Positions 54,679-63,648 of a stretch of 64,000 bases of DNA are shown here, in pieces; position 1 is the first letter of the stretch; every line of letters begins with the position of its first letter. A program made the translations under genes and the position numbers. The stretch covers positions 372,001 through 436,000 of the forward strand of contig NZ_CP154878.1 of assembly GCF_039955095.1 (NCBI RefSeq), in the 5' to 3' direction. The notes beneath the pieces were generated by a model. The model was not told the origin of the DNA. It was given only the letters and a program-made list of their open reading frames with translations, and ran no database searches. Origin of the DNA: Limosilactobacillus sp. WILCCON 0051 (lineage in GTDB: Bacteria > Bacillota > Bacilli > Lactobacillales > Lactobacillaceae).

Positions 54679-56511
54679 ATGCGGTCCAAGCAATATGTGA
54701 CAGGAATTGATGGCGTCCGAACGCTAGCCGTGCTTGGCGTGATCATCTATCACCTGTTGCCGACAACGTTGCCAGGCGGCTATTTGGGCGTGCCGCTGTT
54801 CTTATTGATCTCTGGGTATTTCGTTACCTTACAGCTGGTGCGGCAAATGGATCAAACGGGCGGCATTCAGCTGACGAAATTTTACCTTAAGCGTCTGCGG
54901 CGGCTGTATCCGGTGCTGATCGTTATGCTGACGGTCACGACGGCTTATATTACGCTGTTTGCTCGCGATCTGCTGCATAACATCAAAAGCACCATTGCTA
55001 CTAATCTGCTGTGGGTCTACAACTGGTGGGAAATCGGCCATGGCCAGTCTTATTTTGATCGCTTCAATGGAGAGTCGCCGTTTACGCATTTATGGACGTT
55101 AGGCGTTGAGGCCCAGTTTTACTTCTTGTGGCCGCTGATTTTATTCATGCTGTTTTTGGTTTTGCGCAAACGTTCCAAAATCAAGTGGACGGTCTTTATC
55201 CTGGCGGTTGCTTCAGCAGTTGAAATGGCGCTGCTGTTTGATCCGCAAAATATCAACCGAGTCTACTATGGAACCGATACCCGAGCCTTTTCGCTGCTTT
55301 TGGGTTCCTGGCTGGCCTTATGCTGGCCGATTGATCGCCTTAACGCCAACTTGACGGCACATGCTGCCAGAATCTTGGATGGAGTCGGTATTGGTGCACT
55401 GCTGATCACGCTGCTGGGCTTTTTTACGCTGCCGGGCCAAAGCAGTTGGACCTATCGTGGCGGCATGTTTTTTTACAGCCTGATTGGGATGATTTTGATT
55501 GCGACGGTAGTTCATCCAGGCAGTCATATGAATCGCTGGCTGACCAACCCTTTCTTTACCTGGATCGGTCAGCGTTCATACGGCATTTACGTCTACCAGC
55601 TGCCGGTTATGGTCTTTTATGAACGAGTCGTTGAGATTGGCCGGCACCCAGTAATCAATGCCTTGGTTGAATGCCTGCTGATTTTAGCGATCAGCGAGTT
55701 CTCCTATCGATTGGTTGAACAGCCGCTTGCTCATTATCAGTGGCGGTATCTGCCGGCCAGCATTCGTCATTGGATCGACTTTAAAATGCATGATTGGCAC
55801 CAATGGCTGAAAGTCGGCCCAGTCGTCATCATCTGCTTTATCGCGCTGTGCGGTCTGATGCTGCCAAGCAAGCCGGCTAAAAAAAGTGCGGTTCAGACCC
55901 GCATTGAAAAGAGTCGCCAGGCTACGGCTGCTAAAAATAAGCAGATTGCAAAAGGAAAGACGGCTAAAGTTAACGTCAACAGCAAGTCGCTGCAGAAAAA
56001 ATATGGCCTGACCTCAAACCAGCTTAAAGCAGCCTCAGAGCTGAAAGTCACGGCAATCGGTGATTCGGTAATGGCCGATGCATCTCAGGATATTCAAGAA
56101 ATTATGCCGCATGCTTATGTCGATGCTGAAGTCGGGCGTCAGGGGAGCGCTACGCCAGCTGTTATTAAAGATCTTAAAGCTAAGGGGCAGCTGCAGAAAA
56201 ACGTGATTTTAAATCTTGGAACCAATGGCGCGATGGATTCGCAGACGATTAATGATATCTTAACGGCAATTGGTAAGGATCATCAGGTTTATTGGATCAC
56301 GCCGCACGTGCCGACGCGTGACTGGGAACAGACGGTTTGCGATCAGATCAAGCAGGCCGCCAAGCAAAATGCCAACGTGCACGTGATTGACTGGAATCAG
56401 GCTGCCAATGGTCATGCCGAGTGGTTTGCGCAGGACAAGGTTCATATGAATGAGCAGGGAAATGCATACTTTACGCGGCTGATTGTTAAAACGATCTTGA
56501 AAAATAAATAG
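54679..56511 (+). CDS. oatA: OatA-like peptidoglycan O-acetyltransferase
   Basis: About 610 residues. The N-terminal acyltransferase-3 domain has about 10-11 membrane helices (GIDGVRTLAVLGVIIYHL, GGYLGVPLFLLISGYF). After a basic linker (about 405-450) comes an extracellular SGNH esterase domain with the Ser block AIGDSVMADAS and the Asp/His block DKVHMNEQG. It O-acetylates wall muropeptides and gives lysozyme resistance. The ATG at 54679 follows GGGGGG; the upstream reading frame lacks a ribosome site. Confidence 0.9.
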   Translation: MRSKQYVTGIDGVRTLAVLGVIIYHLLPTTLPGGYLGVPLFLLISGYFVTLQLVRQMDQTGGIQLTKFYLKRLRRLYPVLIVMLTVTTAYITLFARDLLHNIKSTIATNLLWVYNWWEIGHGQSYFDRFNGESPFTHLWTLGVEAQFYFLWPLILFMLFLVLRKRSKIKWTVFILAVASAVEMALLFDPQNINRVYYGTDTRAFSLLLGSWLALCWPIDRLNANLTAHAARILDGVGIGALLITLLGFFTLPGQSSWTYRGGMFFYSLIGMILIATVVHPGSHMNRWLTNPFFTWIGQRSYGIYVYQLPVMVFYERVVEIGRHPVINALVECLLILAISEFSYRLVEQPLAHYQWRYLPASIRHWIDFKMHDWHQWLKVGPVVIICFIALCGLMLPSKPAKKSAVQTRIEKSRQATAAKNKQIAKGKTAKVNVNSKSLQKKYGLTSNQLKAASELKVTAIGDSVMADASQDIQEIMPHAYVDAEVGRQGSATPAVIKDLKAKGQLQKNVILNLGTNGAMDSQTINDILTAIGKDHQVYWITPHVPTRDWEQTVCDQIKQAAKQNANVHVIDWNQAANGHAEWFAQDKVHMNEQGNAYFTRLIVKTILKNK

Positions 56512-56526
56512 AAAAGAGAAACGCTT

Positions 56527-57342
56527 ATGATTAAAATGATTGCATTAGATATGGATAACACGCTGCTCAACAGCCAAAAAGAGATCAGTCCTCGAAACGA
56601 GGCGGTCTTGAAACGGCTGCATGAACAAGGCATCAAAATCGTGCTCTGTACGGGTCGGCCAATCAACGCGATCTGGCCTTATATTGAACAATTAGGTCTG
56701 ACCACGGCTGACGACTACACGATTACTTTTAATGGCGGGCTGGTCGTCAATAATCAAACGCGGGCTGCCTTATCAGAACATGGGATCGCAAAAGACAAGC
56801 TGCAGGCAGTCTTTGATTTTGCCAAGCAGCACGATTTTTCGCTAGATGTCTTAGACTTTGATCGCGTCTATGAAATCATGGACATGCCGCGTTCCATCTA
56901 TAAAACGATTTTAAAAAACATTGAATTTAAAGACGCACACTTCAATGACCTGCCGGGTGGCGACCATGTCTATGCCAAGGCGATTATGGCAATTCCGGCT
57001 GCCAAGATGAGTCAGGAGGTTCTGCCAGCCGTTCCCGATGAATTGCGGCAGCAGGTCAATGTTGTCCAATCGCAGCCAATGGTATTGGAATTTTTGCCAA
57101 ACGGGGTCAACAAGAGCGTGGGTCTGCAGGCACTGCTGGAGCACTATGGCTGGGATTTTGCCAACCTGATGACGTTTGGCGATGCTGATAATGATTATGA
57201 GATGATTCGCGATGCTGGCGATGGCGTAGTAATGGCAAATGGTTTGGATAACGTCAAAAAAGCTGCCGATCATCTGACCAAATCTAATAATGAGGATGGC
57301 GTTGCCGTTTACCTGGAGAATTTTTTTGCAACATTAATGTAA
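56527..57342 (+). CDS. Cof-type HAD family phosphatase (YidA-like)
   Basis: 271 residues. Motif I ALDMDNTLLNSQ, motif II VLCTGRP, and motif IV FGDADNDYEMI with a complete catalytic set. C2B cap between. Probably acts on sugar phosphates. It lies 15 bp after oatA and is paralogous to the HAD gene at 262. Confidence 0.9.
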   Translation: MIKMIALDMDNTLLNSQKEISPRNEAVLKRLHEQGIKIVLCTGRPINAIWPYIEQLGLTTADDYTITFNGGLVVNNQTRAALSEHGIAKDKLQAVFDFAKQHDFSLDVLDFDRVYEIMDMPRSIYKTILKNIEFKDAHFNDLPGGDHVYAKAIMAIPAAKMSQEVLPAVPDELRQQVNVVQSQPMVLEFLPNGVNKSVGLQALLEHYGWDFANLMTFGDADNDYEMIRDAGDGVVMANGLDNVKKAADHLTKSNNEDGVAVYLENFFATLM

Positions 57343-57681
57343 TATAAGGCGTGATTCAGCCTTAAAATCTGGTCGTAAAAAGCCGCTGAAATCATAAAAA
57401 TGGTTTTTGTGTGACTTTTTACGATTTTTTTTGCAATATTTCAAATACCGATATAAAAAAGTTAGCCAAACCGAAAAATATTGATATAACAACATTTATA
57501 ATCAGAAGGCCGTTTGAATGGTTATGACTTTATTACAGAATGTTACAAAATAGCCGTAAAAAACTCTTAAAACGCAATTGCCTTGTTATCAATTAGTAAT
57601 ATTGAGCGTGTATGATAAGGGACGTTGATAAGGAAATGATAAAAACGAATTGATAATTGATAAAGGATGGTTTTGATTTTT
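57343..57681. other. Intergenic region upstream of the Apf-like gene
   Basis: TCGTAAAAAG (57373-57382) pairs with CTTTTTACGA (57415-57424) and is followed by Ts, a likely terminator for the HAD gene with a long loop. ATTACA-GAAT-GTTACA (57532-57547) resembles a WalR box read on the minus strand, but the spacer is 4 instead of 5. The apf promoter is probably TGTATGAT near 57608-57616. No ORF seen. Confidence 0.45.
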
Positions 57682-58257
57682 ATGAAGAAGAACTTTAAGA
57701 AGATTACCGCTGCTTTGGGTGCCGTTGCTTTTGGCGTTGCTGCTACGGCTACGGTTGCCAACGCTGACACGCTGTACACGGTTCAGTCCGGTGACACGCT
57801 GTCCAGCATTTCTCAAAAGTTCGCTAATGACAACAGCTTGGTTCAAACGCTGGCTCAACAAAACAACATTCAAGACATCAACAAGATCTACGTTGGTCAA
57901 CAATTGGTTGTTAAGACTGATGGCCAGGCAACTGATGCTCAAACGACTGCTCAGCCAGCCGCTCAAGCAACTACGCAATCAGCTGCTGCTCAAACTTCAC
58001 AAACCACTTCCAACTACACTTCCACGGCTTACGGCTCTGAAGCAGATGCCAAGGCTTGGATCGCCGCTCATGAATCCGGCAACAACTATGGCGCACGCAA
58101 TGGTCAATACATCGGTAAGTACCAATTGAGCGCAGCCTACCTGAACGGCGACTACTCACCTGCCAACCAAGAACGCGTAGCTGATCAGTACGTTGCTGGT
58201 CGTTACGGTTCTTGGACGAATGCCAAACAGCACTGGCTGAGCAATGGCTGGTACTAA
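57682..58257 (+). CDS. Secreted LysM / aggregation-promoting-factor-like protein
   Basis: About 191 residues. Sec signal peptide (KKNFKKITAALGAVAFGVAA, cleavage near ANA-DT), one LysM domain (YTVQSGDTLSSISQKF...), a Gln/Ala/Thr-rich linker, and the C-terminal Apf/IsaA-like domain ending GSWTNAKQHWLSNGWY. The ESGNNYGARNGQYIGKYQLS segment is the transglycosylase-like core. Such proteins affect cell shape, aggregation and adhesion. Codons are strongly biased, implying abundance. AAAGGATGG is about 12 bp upstream, so an earlier in-frame start at 57667 or 57673 is possible. Confidence 0.88.
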   Translation: MKKNFKKITAALGAVAFGVAATATVANADTLYTVQSGDTLSSISQKFANDNSLVQTLAQQNNIQDINKIYVGQQLVVKTDGQATDAQTTAQPAAQATTQSAAAQTSQTTSNYTSTAYGSEADAKAWIAAHESGNNYGARNGQYIGKYQLSAAYLNGDYSPANQERVADQYVAGRYGSWTNAKQHWLSNGWY

Positions 58258-58277
58258 AATCAGACTTTAATGATTCG

Positions 58278-58312
58278 AAGCATCGTTTTACCGAAACGGT
58301 GCTTTTTATTTT
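58278..58312 (+). terminator. Terminator of the Apf-like gene
   Basis: AAGCATCGTTT and AAACGGTGCTT arms followed by TTTATTTT. Confidence 0.75.
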
Positions 58313-58532
58313 GAAATAGTTTATAAATTTTTTTAAAGAAAGTTATTGATTGTTAAATTTTTCGGTGAAACCAGATTATCACTGTTTTTTTCTGCTAAAT
58401 TGAATTAGTCAGGCTAAACGTGGCAATTATTTATGTGACTGCCAAATCAATGACGGGAAGGATCGCGTTATTGATTGAGAACTGTCCAAAAGTTGTTTTG
58501 CAAGGTTCTTAATTATAGATGCGAACGGAAGA

Positions 58533-59597
58533 ATGGAAGAAAAAACACAACCAGCCAAAACGCCCAAAAAGAAGAAATGGCGTTGGCTTAAATGGCTGCT
58601 GGCGCTGATCGTAATCGCTTTGGCAGCTGGTGGCGGCTATGAGTACTATCAAGTTCATCAAGCAGCCTCAAAAGTATTCAGCAACAGCGAAAAAGTCGAT
58701 AAGAAACTGCGGCAGGGTAAGCCGATCACGATTTTAACGCTGGGACTTGATTCAGGGGCTTTAGGGCGCAAGAATTGGGGAGCCGGCAACACAGACTCAA
58801 TTGAAGTCATTACCGTCAATCCTAAAAAGAAAACGGTACGGATGACTGCTATTTCCCGTGATATTCCAATCAAGGTCAAAGTCAAGGGCGGCTATACCTA
58901 CGTTAAGCTGAACGCGGCCTACTCGCTGGGCGGCGTTAAGGAAACGAAGAAACAGGTTGAGGATCTGCTTGGCATTAAGATCGACTATTACGCCTCCGTC
59001 AATATGGGCGTCTTGGAAAAAGTCGTGGATGCAGTTGGCGGGGTAACGGTCAACAACTCGTTTGCCTTTACCTATGAGGGACACCACTTTAAAAAGGGCA
59101 AGCAGCATTTGAACGGCAGTCAAGCGCTTAAATATTCCCGGATGCGCTATGATGATCCAAGAGGCGACTATGGCCGTCAATACCGTCAACAGCAGATTTT
59201 AGAGGCCGTTATCAACAAGTTTAAGAAAAATGGCTCGATCACGGTTGCCAATAAGCTTTTGCAGGCGGCTGGCGATGGCGTGCGGACTGATCTGCCAGTT
59301 AAAGCCGTTACGACGCTTTATACCAAATACAGTCCGGCACTGAGCAACGTCAAGATCGATCATCTGCAGGGAATCAGTGCCACGATTGATGGCGTATCTT
59401 TCCAGGCAGTCACGCCGACTGAGATTAACCGAGTCTCCAAGGCGATTCGCAAATCGATTGGCGAAAAGCCAAAACATGTTACCAATACGGAAACCAGACT
59501 TTACAACTATGCCGTTCAAAATGGCTATGATGGAATCAACAATCTTGAGTTCACGCTGCCAAACGGTGCTGAATATAATACGGTTGTAAGCAATTAA
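58533..59597 (+). CDS. LytR-CpsA-Psr family wall-polymer ligase
   Basis: 354 residues. A basic cytoplasmic tail (KTPKKKKWRWLKW), one membrane helix (LLALIVIALAAGGGYEYY), then the LCP catalytic domain: ITILTLGLDSGA, NTDSIEVITVNPKKKTVRMTAISRD and the conserved GSQALKYSRMRYDDPRGDYGRQYRQQ. It attaches teichoic-acid or polysaccharide chains to peptidoglycan. The ribosome site before the ATG is weak; 220 bp of AT-rich non-coding DNA precede it. Confidence 0.92.
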   Translation: MEEKTQPAKTPKKKKWRWLKWLLALIVIALAAGGGYEYYQVHQAASKVFSNSEKVDKKLRQGKPITILTLGLDSGALGRKNWGAGNTDSIEVITVNPKKKTVRMTAISRDIPIKVKVKGGYTYVKLNAAYSLGGVKETKKQVEDLLGIKIDYYASVNMGVLEKVVDAVGGVTVNNSFAFTYEGHHFKKGKQHLNGSQALKYSRMRYDDPRGDYGRQYRQQQILEAVINKFKKNGSITVANKLLQAAGDGVRTDLPVKAVTTLYTKYSPALSNVKIDHLQGISATIDGVSFQAVTPTEINRVSKAIRKSIGEKPKHVTNTETRLYNYAVQNGYDGINNLEFTLPNGAEYNTVVSN

Positions 59598-59629
59598 AAA
59601 AGAGCTGAGGAATTCCTCAGCTCTTTTTT
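59596..59629. terminator. Bidirectional terminator
   Basis: Perfect palindrome AAAAAAGAGCTGAGG-AATT-CCTCAGCTCTTTTTT shared by the converging LCP and YeiH genes. Confidence 0.9.
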
Positions 59630-59634
59630 GGCAT

Positions 59635-60675
59635 TTAGAAGAATAATTTGCTCATGACAGCTACGAAGGTCAATAATACCACCGAGCCTAAAATGGCAGC
59701 CAACAGCGCGTTGCGGCCGCGCGTCAGCAAGACCTTAAAGTTAACGCTCATGCCAAGGGCAGCCATTGCCATTCCCAAGACCAGGTAGGCCAGCTTAACC
59801 AGACCGGCAATAACCGTGGCGCCTAATGGCATAAAGGTTCCAATCACGCTGGCCAGAATAAAGCCGACCATAAACCAGGGAATCGGGACGCGTTTTTGGT
59901 CATTCGTTAAAACGATTGAGCCATCTTTAATCCCTTGTTTTTGGTACCACCACCCAATAATCATCGCGGCCGGTGCCAGCATCAAGACTCGTGAAAGCTT
60001 AGTAATGATTGCAGTGTCCAGACTGACCGGACCACCGGCACTGCCGGCAGCTACGGCATGGGCGATCTCGTGCAGCGAGCCGCCCGTCATAACGCCAAAT
60101 TGAACGGCAGACATGTGTAAAAGCGGCTTGATGCCAATTTCCAAAAGCGTGAATAAAGTTCCCAGAATCGCAACGATGGCAACGGCAACGACCTTGTTTT
60201 CGCGCTGACGCTCAGCTTCGGTTTCGTTGGCGGCATTGTCAAATTGTGATGAGATTCCCATTACGGCGGCCGCACCACAGATTCCCGTTCCGCTGGCGAC
60301 CAGAATTGCCAGGTGCCGATCAACGCCGAAGCGCCGCGCCAAGGAATAAACCAATAGAATCGTCCCCGAAACGATCACGACTGCCAGCATGATCGTTTTG
60401 ATGCCGGCTTGTGCCAAGGCAATCAGATTCAGCTTAAATCCTAAAAGAATAATGCCCAGCCGCAAAAATTTATTGGAGATCAAACCGATTCCAGGCTGAC
60501 TGTAAGCAACGGCGGGCTGAGCAAACTGCATCAGCATCCCTAGAATCAAGGCAATTACCAAAGCACCGATTACGGACAGGTAAGGCAGACCGCCTAAAAA
60601 AGAGCCTGCCAGAGAGCACAGCAGCGTAAGCAAAAATGCTACGACAAACTGCCGTGAGAATAATGTCTTAATCAT
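59635..60675 (-). CDS. YeiH/UPF0324 family putative sulfate/sulfite exporter
   Basis: About 346 residues with 10-11 membrane helices. ASGTGICGAAAVMGISSQ and MTGGSLHEIAHAVAAGSAGG are the family signatures. Homologues have been linked to sulfite or sulfonate export; the substrate here is not shown. The ATG at 60675 follows GAAAGGG. Divergent from a LysR gene, which is its likely regulator. Confidence 0.85.
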   Translation of the reverse strand: MIKTLFSRQFVVAFLLTLLCSLAGSFLGGLPYLSVIGALVIALILGMLMQFAQPAVAYSQPGIGLISNKFLRLGIILLGFKLNLIALAQAGIKTIMLAVVIVSGTILLVYSLARRFGVDRHLAILVASGTGICGAAAVMGISSQFDNAANETEAERQRENKVVAVAIVAILGTLFTLLEIGIKPLLHMSAVQFGVMTGGSLHEIAHAVAAGSAGGPVSLDTAIITKLSRVLMLAPAAMIIGWWYQKQGIKDGSIVLTNDQKRVPIPWFMVGFILASVIGTFMPLGATVIAGLVKLAYLVLGMAMAALGMSVNFKVLLTRGRNALLAAILGSVVLLTFVAVMSKLFF

Positions 60676-60800
60676 ATCCAAAACCCTTTCTCTTAACTCA
60701 GATTGATGATGATTTAAGCCTATCATGTTATATTAATAAATAAAAATTAGTATTTTTTAGATATTCAAAGTTTTACTTATTAAAAATTGAGGTGACGCTT
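60676..60800. promoter_or_regulatory. Divergent control region yeiH-lysR
   Basis: AAAAATTAGTATTTTT (about 60742-60757) is a symmetrical AT-rich site with a T-N11-A frame of the LysR type. Divergent promoters on both sides are likely. Confidence 0.45.
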
Positions 60801-61706
60801 ATGCAACCAGATCCGCTGCTCGATCATCGCAGCGAAACGTTGCTGGCCGTTGCAAAAACAGGATCGCTGACGGCAGCCGCCAAATTGCTGTTTGTTACGC
60901 AGCCGGCCGTTTCACAGCAGCTGAACGCCTGGGAAAAAGAGCTGGGATTCAAGCTGCTTGATCATCAGGGAAAGAAAGTAGCCTTGACTCCTGGTGCCAA
61001 GCGCTTGGTTGATTATTTGACGTTTCTAAGGAATGAGAACCAAAAAATGCTGGCAGAGCTGAAAATACAGACTGCGCCATTAAGATTAGGGTCGACGCTT
61101 TCAATTGGCAGTTTTCTACTGCCCCAGGTGCTGGCTAAAATGATCGAGCAGGACTGGCCAGTTACGACACAGATCGGCAATACGCAGACACTGCTCAGCC
61201 AGATTCAAAGAGGAGAACTGGATGCGGCACTAGTTGAGGGAGATTTTGATCATCGGCATTTTGTCTGGGAAACCATTGGCCAAGAAAAATTTGCCCTGTT
61301 TGGCAGCCGCCAGCTTAAGGCAGCGGTCAATCTAGAAAATTTGTTTGACTATCCGCTTTTAGTTCGCGAACCGGGATCCGGGACACGACAGATTCTGGAA
61401 AAATGGCTGCAGGGGCATGGCAGTTCCTTGGCAGATTTTAAACAGGTAATTGAGATTGGCAGTCCCAATGCCATTATTGAGCTGCTTAAAGACGGCGTGG
61501 GCATCAGCTTTATGTACCAAGCGCTGGTTGAAGACGAACTGGCAGCCGGACAGCTTTTTGAGTGGAAGCTGAACGGACTGGCAATTGAGCATGCGCTTTA
61601 TCTGGTAACGGCCCAAAACAGCTTCTTTAAAAATCAGCGCCACCAGCTGGCACGGATCTGTCGGCAGCTGAACGAATCTGGCTGGCAGGCGAAAATCAGC
61701 AGATGA
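60801..61706 (+). CDS. LysR-family transcriptional regulator
   Basis: About 301 residues. N-terminal winged helix-turn-helix (LLAVAKTGSLTAAAKLLFVTQPAVSQQLNAWEK in pieces), then a two-subdomain effector-binding region (GSTLSIGSFLLPQVL). It resembles CysL/CbbR-type regulators. Divergent to yeiH, so it probably controls that exporter. GAGGTG precedes the ATG at 60801; a GTG at 60792 overlaps this site. Confidence 0.88.
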   Translation: MQPDPLLDHRSETLLAVAKTGSLTAAAKLLFVTQPAVSQQLNAWEKELGFKLLDHQGKKVALTPGAKRLVDYLTFLRNENQKMLAELKIQTAPLRLGSTLSIGSFLLPQVLAKMIEQDWPVTTQIGNTQTLLSQIQRGELDAALVEGDFDHRHFVWETIGQEKFALFGSRQLKAAVNLENLFDYPLLVREPGSGTRQILEKWLQGHGSSLADFKQVIEIGSPNAIIELLKDGVGISFMYQALVEDELAAGQLFEWKLNGLAIEHALYLVTAQNSFFKNQRHQLARICRQLNESGWQAKISR

Positions 61707-61896
61707 TTTTGACTGAGATGCTGTTATGATTAAGCTTTCTTAAGTAATATTCGCAATTACTTCACAAATCTGCCACAGCTTAATTGCATTTAATCGGTAA
61801 GATAATGACAATCAAATTAATCAAGCAACGGTGATTGATTTGATGATCCCCTACTTTTTCTCAAAAATACTCCCAATTATTGAATAAAGCACTAAC

Positions 61897-61935
61897 AAAG
61901 CCGCTCAGTTCCCCCAAGCTGAGCGGCTTTATTTT
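61897..61935 (+). terminator. Terminator with C-rich loop
   Basis: AAAGCCGCTCAG pairs with CTGAGCGGCTTT around TTCCCCCAAG; ATTTTG follows. Confidence 0.8.
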
Positions 61936-61961
61936 GCGTCTGGACGGCAAAGGTTTATACT
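61934..61961 (+). promoter_or_regulatory. Promoter of the cysteine desulfurase gene
   Basis: TTGCGT, 16-bp spacer, TATACT, about 55 bp before the start. Confidence 0.5.
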
Positions 61962-62016
61962 AGGGAATGCGCTAGAACAAGAACCTTGACCAAATCAAAA
62001 AATGGGAGCGAATATT

Positions 62017-63189
62017 TTGGACAAGCGAGTATATATTGATAATGCCGGCACTACGCCAATGGCTCCAGAGGTCGTTGCTGAAATGACTGATAAGATGACC
62101 AATGTCTTTGGTAATGCCTCGACAACCAACTATTATGGCCGGATTGCCAAACAGGTCCTGGAAGACAGCCGTCATGTGATGGCCAAGTCAATCAACGCTG
62201 CTTATGATGATGAGATCGTGATTACCAGTGGTGGAACGGAAAGCGACAATACCGCCATCAAGCAGACGGCATTGGCTCGTGCCAGTGAAGGACGACATAT
62301 CATTACGACGCGATTTGAGCACGAGGCAATTCTAAGGCCTTTAGAAGATCTGGAACGGCAAGGTTATGAGGTTACCTACCTTGATGTTGATGAAAATGGT
62401 CAGATTGATCTGACAGAGCTGAAACGGGCGCTTCGTCCCGATACGATTCTGGTCTCGATTATGACGGTCAATAATGAAGTCGGCAGTCATCTGCCAATTC
62501 ATGAAATCGGTGAGATCGTGGCACCAACCAATGCCTGGTTCCACACGGATGCGGTTCAGGCTTATGGAACCGTGCCAATTGACGTCCAAAAAGACAAAAT
62601 TGATCTGCTCTCGGTTTCTGGTCATAAGCTGAACGGTCCCAAGATGATTGGCTTTTTATATCGGCGGCGGGGCATTAATTTCCCATCGTTCATCCGCGGT
62701 GGCGACCAAGAGCTTAAACGGCGGGCAGGGACTGAAAACGTACCGGCAGCGGCTGGTTTTGCCAAAGCAATTGAGCTGCACCTGGCCGATTTAGAAGAGC
62801 AGGCCGCGCGCTATCTGGATTTGAAAAAGCATCTGGTTGATGGACTGGAAGCCAATGGAATCGACTTTGCGGTCAATGGTCGCTTAAACGAGGAAATGGC
62901 GCCACAAGTCATCAGTATCTGGTTTAAAGGTGTCCCTAACGATGCTCTTTTGACGAATCTGGATCTGGATGGCATTGTCGGTGCGGCGGGATCGGCCTGC
63001 ACGTCTGGCTCGCTGGACCCTTCGCATGTCTTGGTAGCCATGTACGGTCAAGACAGTCCTCGTGTCTGGGAGACGTTAAGATTTAGTTTTGGTATCTACA
63101 ATACGATTGAAGATGTTGATTGCCTGCTGGCCGCGTTGATTAAATACGTGCCACGGCTTAAGAACAATGGCGATCGGGGACAGCGTTAA
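62017..63189 (+). CDS. Cysteine desulfurase (NifS/IscS type)
   Basis: About 390 residues, PLP-dependent; removes sulfur from cysteine for tRNA thiolation or Fe-S clusters. YIDNAGTTPM start, TSGGTESDNTAIKQ, HTDAVQAYG, PLP-Lys in SVSGHKLNGPKMIGFLY and the active Cys in GSACTSGSLDPSHVL. TTG at 62017 is 8 bp after GGGAG; the ATG at 62002 lies before that site. thiI, a frequent neighbour, is not downstream here. Confidence 0.92.
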   Translation: MDKRVYIDNAGTTPMAPEVVAEMTDKMTNVFGNASTTNYYGRIAKQVLEDSRHVMAKSINAAYDDEIVITSGGTESDNTAIKQTALARASEGRHIITTRFEHEAILRPLEDLERQGYEVTYLDVDENGQIDLTELKRALRPDTILVSIMTVNNEVGSHLPIHEIGEIVAPTNAWFHTDAVQAYGTVPIDVQKDKIDLLSVSGHKLNGPKMIGFLYRRRGINFPSFIRGGDQELKRRAGTENVPAAAGFAKAIELHLADLEEQAARYLDLKKHLVDGLEANGIDFAVNGRLNEEMAPQVISIWFKGVPNDALLTNLDLDGIVGAAGSACTSGSLDPSHVLVAMYGQDSPRVWETLRFSFGIYNTIEDVDCLLAALIKYVPRLKNNGDRGQR

Positions 63190-63252
63190 GCTGATTCTCT
63201 GTTAATATAATTAACGTTATGCCCATTAAAAAAATAATATGAATTGTGAATG

Positions 63253-63277
63253 GAGTCGCTTGCAGCGGCTCTTTTTT
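63253..63277 (+). terminator. Terminator of the cysteine desulfurase gene
   Basis: GAGTCGCT and AGCGGCTC arms with a TGC loop and six Ts. Confidence 0.75.
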
Positions 63278-63327
63278 GTAGTTTTAACATAAACCAACTT
63301 AATAATAGACAAACTATAAAAAACGTC

Positions 63328-63355
63328 TTGCATAATCGCTTTGATTTGATATTAT
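63328..63355 (+). promoter_or_regulatory. Promoter of the 30-residue peptide
   Basis: TTGCAT, 16-bp spacer, TATTAT, about 50 bp before the start codon. Confidence 0.5.
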
Positions 63356-63404
63356 AAATGCATTAAGAAATCTCATTTTTTTCTAAGAAAGGAGCTTGAT
63401 CGCA

Positions 63405-63497
63405 ATGACACCATCAGCAATTGTCCTAATCATTATTATCCTAGTCCTGGTCATTATTATCGTGCGTGCCGTGCGGTCAAGAATCCCAGCTTTTTAG
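63405..63497 (+). CDS. 30-residue hydrophobic single-helix peptide
   Basis: MTPSAIVLIIII... followed by a basic tail VRAVRSRIPAF. One membrane helix with a positively charged end. AAAGGAGC is 8 bp before the ATG. Size and shape resemble small membrane toxins of type I systems. The sequence also resembles the N-terminal anchor of SPFH/band-7 proteins, in which case this is a remnant. A stem-loop (63510-63552) and a terminator follow. Confidence 0.6.
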   Translation: MTPSAIVLIIIILVLVIIIVRAVRSRIPAF

Positions 63498-63509
63498 CAT
63501 TGAGATCTC

Positions 63510-63552
63510 TGTCCACGACGCGCGCCTGAAACCGAAAACGTGGTAGTGGACA
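63510..63552 (+). other. Stem-loop downstream of the 30-residue peptide
   Basis: TGTCCAC pairs with GTGGACA around a 29-nt loop; CCACG/CGTGG gives a competing inner stem. The AGTGGA element recurs in the terminator just downstream. Confidence 0.45.
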
Positions 63553-63577
63553 AGCATGAATTTAGATCCTCGCTTGA

Positions 63578-63614
63578 CATCCACTGCTTGTTGAATCGGC
63601 AGTGGATGTTTTTT
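63578..63614 (+). terminator. Strong terminator after the 30-residue peptide
   Basis: CATCCACTGC pairs with GCAGTGGATG around an 11-nt loop, followed by TTTTTT. Confidence 0.85.
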
Positions 63615-63648
63615 ATTAAAAACGTATGAGAAGAAAGAGGTAATGCAT

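Larger units (their letters stand above)
61707..62016 (+). other. Intergenic region with structured RNA signals
   Basis: ATCAAAT-T-AATCA (61811-61823) can pair with TGATT-G-ATTTGAT (about 61832-61844). Downstream, unpaired DNA contains GATCCCC and ACTCCC. At 61897-61930 a 12-bp terminator AAAGCCGCTCAG has a loop with CCCCC. TTGCAT-N17-GACAAT (61784-61812) may be a promoter. This is either the lysR 3' UTR or a small RNA. No ORF seen. Confidence 0.4.
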
